A stretch of 6,741 nt of DNA from an uncultured Tabrizicola sp. (GTDB taxonomy: Bacteria; Pseudomonadota; Alphaproteobacteria; Rhodobacterales; Rhodobacteraceae), in the NCBI GenBank assembly GCA_937858255.1, contig CALLZQ010000437.1:1-6741 (forward strand), in the 5' to 3' direction. Under the pieces are notes generated by a model. That model saw nothing but the letters and a program-made list of their open reading frames with translations. It searched no databases and was not told the DNA's origin. The translations under genes were made by a program, and so were the position numbers. Shown in pieces: positions 5,503 through 6,741 of this stretch; the first letter of the stretch is position 1; every line of letters starts with the position of its first letter.

Positions 5503-6741
5503 TGCTGCGCAAGCTGTTGGTTGCGAACCGGGGCGAGATTGCGGTGCGGATCATCCGTGCCGCGCGTGACCTTGGGATTGCGACCGTTGCTGTCCATTCC
5601 GAGGCCGACCGCGAGGCGCTGCATGTCAAGCTGGCGGATGAGGCAGTGCCGATTGGCCCGCCGGCGGCCCGCAAGAGCTATCTGAACATCGAGGCGATCC
5701 TGCGCGCGGCCCAACAGACCGGCGCAGACAGCATCCACCCCGGTTATGGTTTTCTGGCCGAAAATGCGGGTTTTGCCGATGCGGTGGCGGCGGCGGGGCT
5801 GATCTGGGTTGGCCCCTCGGGCGATGCCATTCGCATGATGGGCGATAAGGTGACGGCGCGTTCTGCTGCGGCGGCGGCCGGGGTGCCGGTGGTGCCCGGC
5901 TCGGCGGGCCGGGGCAATGGGCTTGCCGAGGCCCGGCAGGGGCTGCCGGGTGCCCGCCTTCCGGGGGTGGTCCAAGGCCCCGCCCGGGGCGGGGGGGGCG
6001 GCCGCCCCCTCGCCCCCGATCTGGCCGAATTCGAGCAAGCCTTCCCGCAGGCCGAGGCCGAGGCGCTGGCCGCCTTTGGGGATGGCGGCCTGTATATGGA
6101 AAAGGTCATCGAGCGCGCGCGCCATATCGAGGTGCAGGTGCTGGGTGACGGGCGGGATGCCATTCATTGCTATGAGCGCGAATGCTCGCTGCAACGCCGC
6201 CGGCAAAAGGTCTGGGAAGAGGCGCCCTCACGCGCGCTGTCACCCCGGCTGCGGGATGAGTTGTGCCACAGCGCCGTGCGGCTGGCGCGCGAGGTCGGCT
6301 ATTCTGGCGCCGGGACGGTCGAATACCTGTATGACGACGCGGCGGACCGCTTTTATTTCATCGAGATGAACACCCGCATTCAGGTCGAACACCCGGTGAC
6401 AGAAATGATCACCGGTGTCGATCTGGTGGCCGAGGGGCTGCGGATTGCCGGCGGCGCGGCGCTGCGCCTCTCGCAGGACGATATCCGCGTCAGGGGGCAC
6501 GCCATCGAGGTGCGGTTGAATGCCGAGGATCCGACCCGCGATTTCGCGCCTTTCCCCGGGACAGTCGGGGATTTGCGTCTGCCCGGCGGGCCGGGGGTGC
6601 GGTTCGATTCCATGCTCTACCCCGGTTATCAGGTGCCGCCGTTCTATGACTCGCTCTTGGCCAAGCTGATCGTCCATGCCGAGACCCGCGAGGCGGCGAT
6701 CACCCGCCTGACCCGCGCGCTGAACGAACTGCACATCGGCG
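5502..6741 (+). CDS. Biotin carboxylase, AccC-like (3' end beyond window; ATP-loop region corrupted)
   Basis: ATP-grasp enzyme that carboxylates biotin on the carrier protein using ATP and bicarbonate. The frame is open from ATG 5502 to the right edge (413 residues; the family has about 450, so roughly 35-45 are missing). Visible are V-A-N-R-G-E-I-A-V-R at 7-16, H-P-G-Y-G-F-L-A-E-N at 79-88, M-G-D-K at 113-116, E-C-S-L-Q-R-R-R-Q-K at 227-236, E-M-N-T-R-I-Q-V-E-H-P-V at 288-299 (metal and catalytic residues) and G-V-R-F-D-S at 365-370. Residues 147-169 (5940-6008) do not fit: the usual Y-P-V-x-x-K-A-x-x-G-G-G-G-R-G loop reads P-G-V-V-Q-G-P-A-R-G-G-G-G-G-R-P. The ATP-binding Lys is Gln at 158, although overall length is conserved. 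The flanking motifs are intact, so this is probably sequence error. One-base overlap with the carrier gene implies coupling. Confidence 0.9.
   Translation, partial: MLRKLLVANRGEIAVRIIRAARDLGIATVAVHSEADREALHVKLADEAVPIGPPAARKSYLNIEAILRAAQQTGADSIHPGYGFLAENAGFADAVAAAGLIWVGPSGDAIRMMGDKVTARSAAAAAGVPVVPGSAGRGNGLAEARQGLPGARLPGVVQGPARGGGGGRPLAPDLAEFEQAFPQAEAEALAAFGDGGLYMEKVIERARHIEVQVLGDGRDAIHCYERECSLQRRRQKVWEEAPSRALSPRLRDELCHSAVRLAREVGYSGAGTVEYLYDDAADRFYFIEMNTRIQVEHPVTEMITGVDLVAEGLRIAGGAALRLSQDDIRVRGHAIEVRLNAEDPTRDFAPFPGTVGDLRLPGGPGVRFDSMLYPGYQVPPFYDSLLAKLIVHAETREAAITRLTRALNELHIG

Noticed and set aside
5917..6369. Plus-strand frame of 150 codons inside the biotin carboxylase
   Set aside because: It briefly resembles the missing ATP loop but then becomes Arg/Pro-rich and unrelated, while the main frame continues with conserved carboxylase motifs.

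Overview
The window is GC-rich DNA with densely packed genes, Gly/Ala-rich proteins and frequent GTG starts. The gene content (a TRAP transporter beside a LamB/YcsF protein, a short biotin carrier and a biotin carboxylase) fits an alphaproteobacterium, most likely of the Rhodobacter/Paracoccus group. This placement is inferred from composition and gene content only.

Left block, plus strand, 1-3512: the 3' part of a TRAP small permease (dctQ-like), a complete TRAP large permease (dctM-like), a TauE/SafE-family permease (read as broken, see below) and a bile-acid:sodium-symporter (BASS)-like membrane protein. The four are separated by a few bases or overlap, so they look like one transcription unit of membrane transporters. 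The TRAP solute-binding protein (dctP) is not in the window and is expected to the left.

Middle, minus strand, 3509-4424: a LysR-type regulator whose stop codon overlaps the BASS gene's stop. Its start faces pxpA across a short AT-rich gap (4425-4521) holding two LysR-type T-N11-A inverted repeats.

Right block, plus strand, 4522-6741: pxpA (LamB/YcsF family, 5-oxoprolinase subunit A-like), a 75-residue biotin carboxyl carrier protein and a biotin carboxylase that runs off the right edge. Tight spacing (3 bp, then a 1-bp overlap) shows one operon. Together they suggest a LysR-controlled uptake and catabolic locus for a 5-oxoproline-like lactam or a related carboxylated compound. A dedicated biotin carboxylase module is paired with a PxpA-type protein. 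The expected carboxyltransferase-like partners (PxpB/PxpC, KipI/KipA-type) would lie to the right.

Three genes carry suspicious lesions, all in stretches that are G-rich on the coding strand: a 106-bp insertion with 27-G and 16-G runs in the TauE gene, a one-base frameshift in lysR, and a scrambled ATP-binding glycine loop in the biotin carboxylase. I judge these most likely sequencing or assembly errors rather than biology. No RNA genes, CRISPR arrays, insertion sequences or clear factor-independent terminators were seen.
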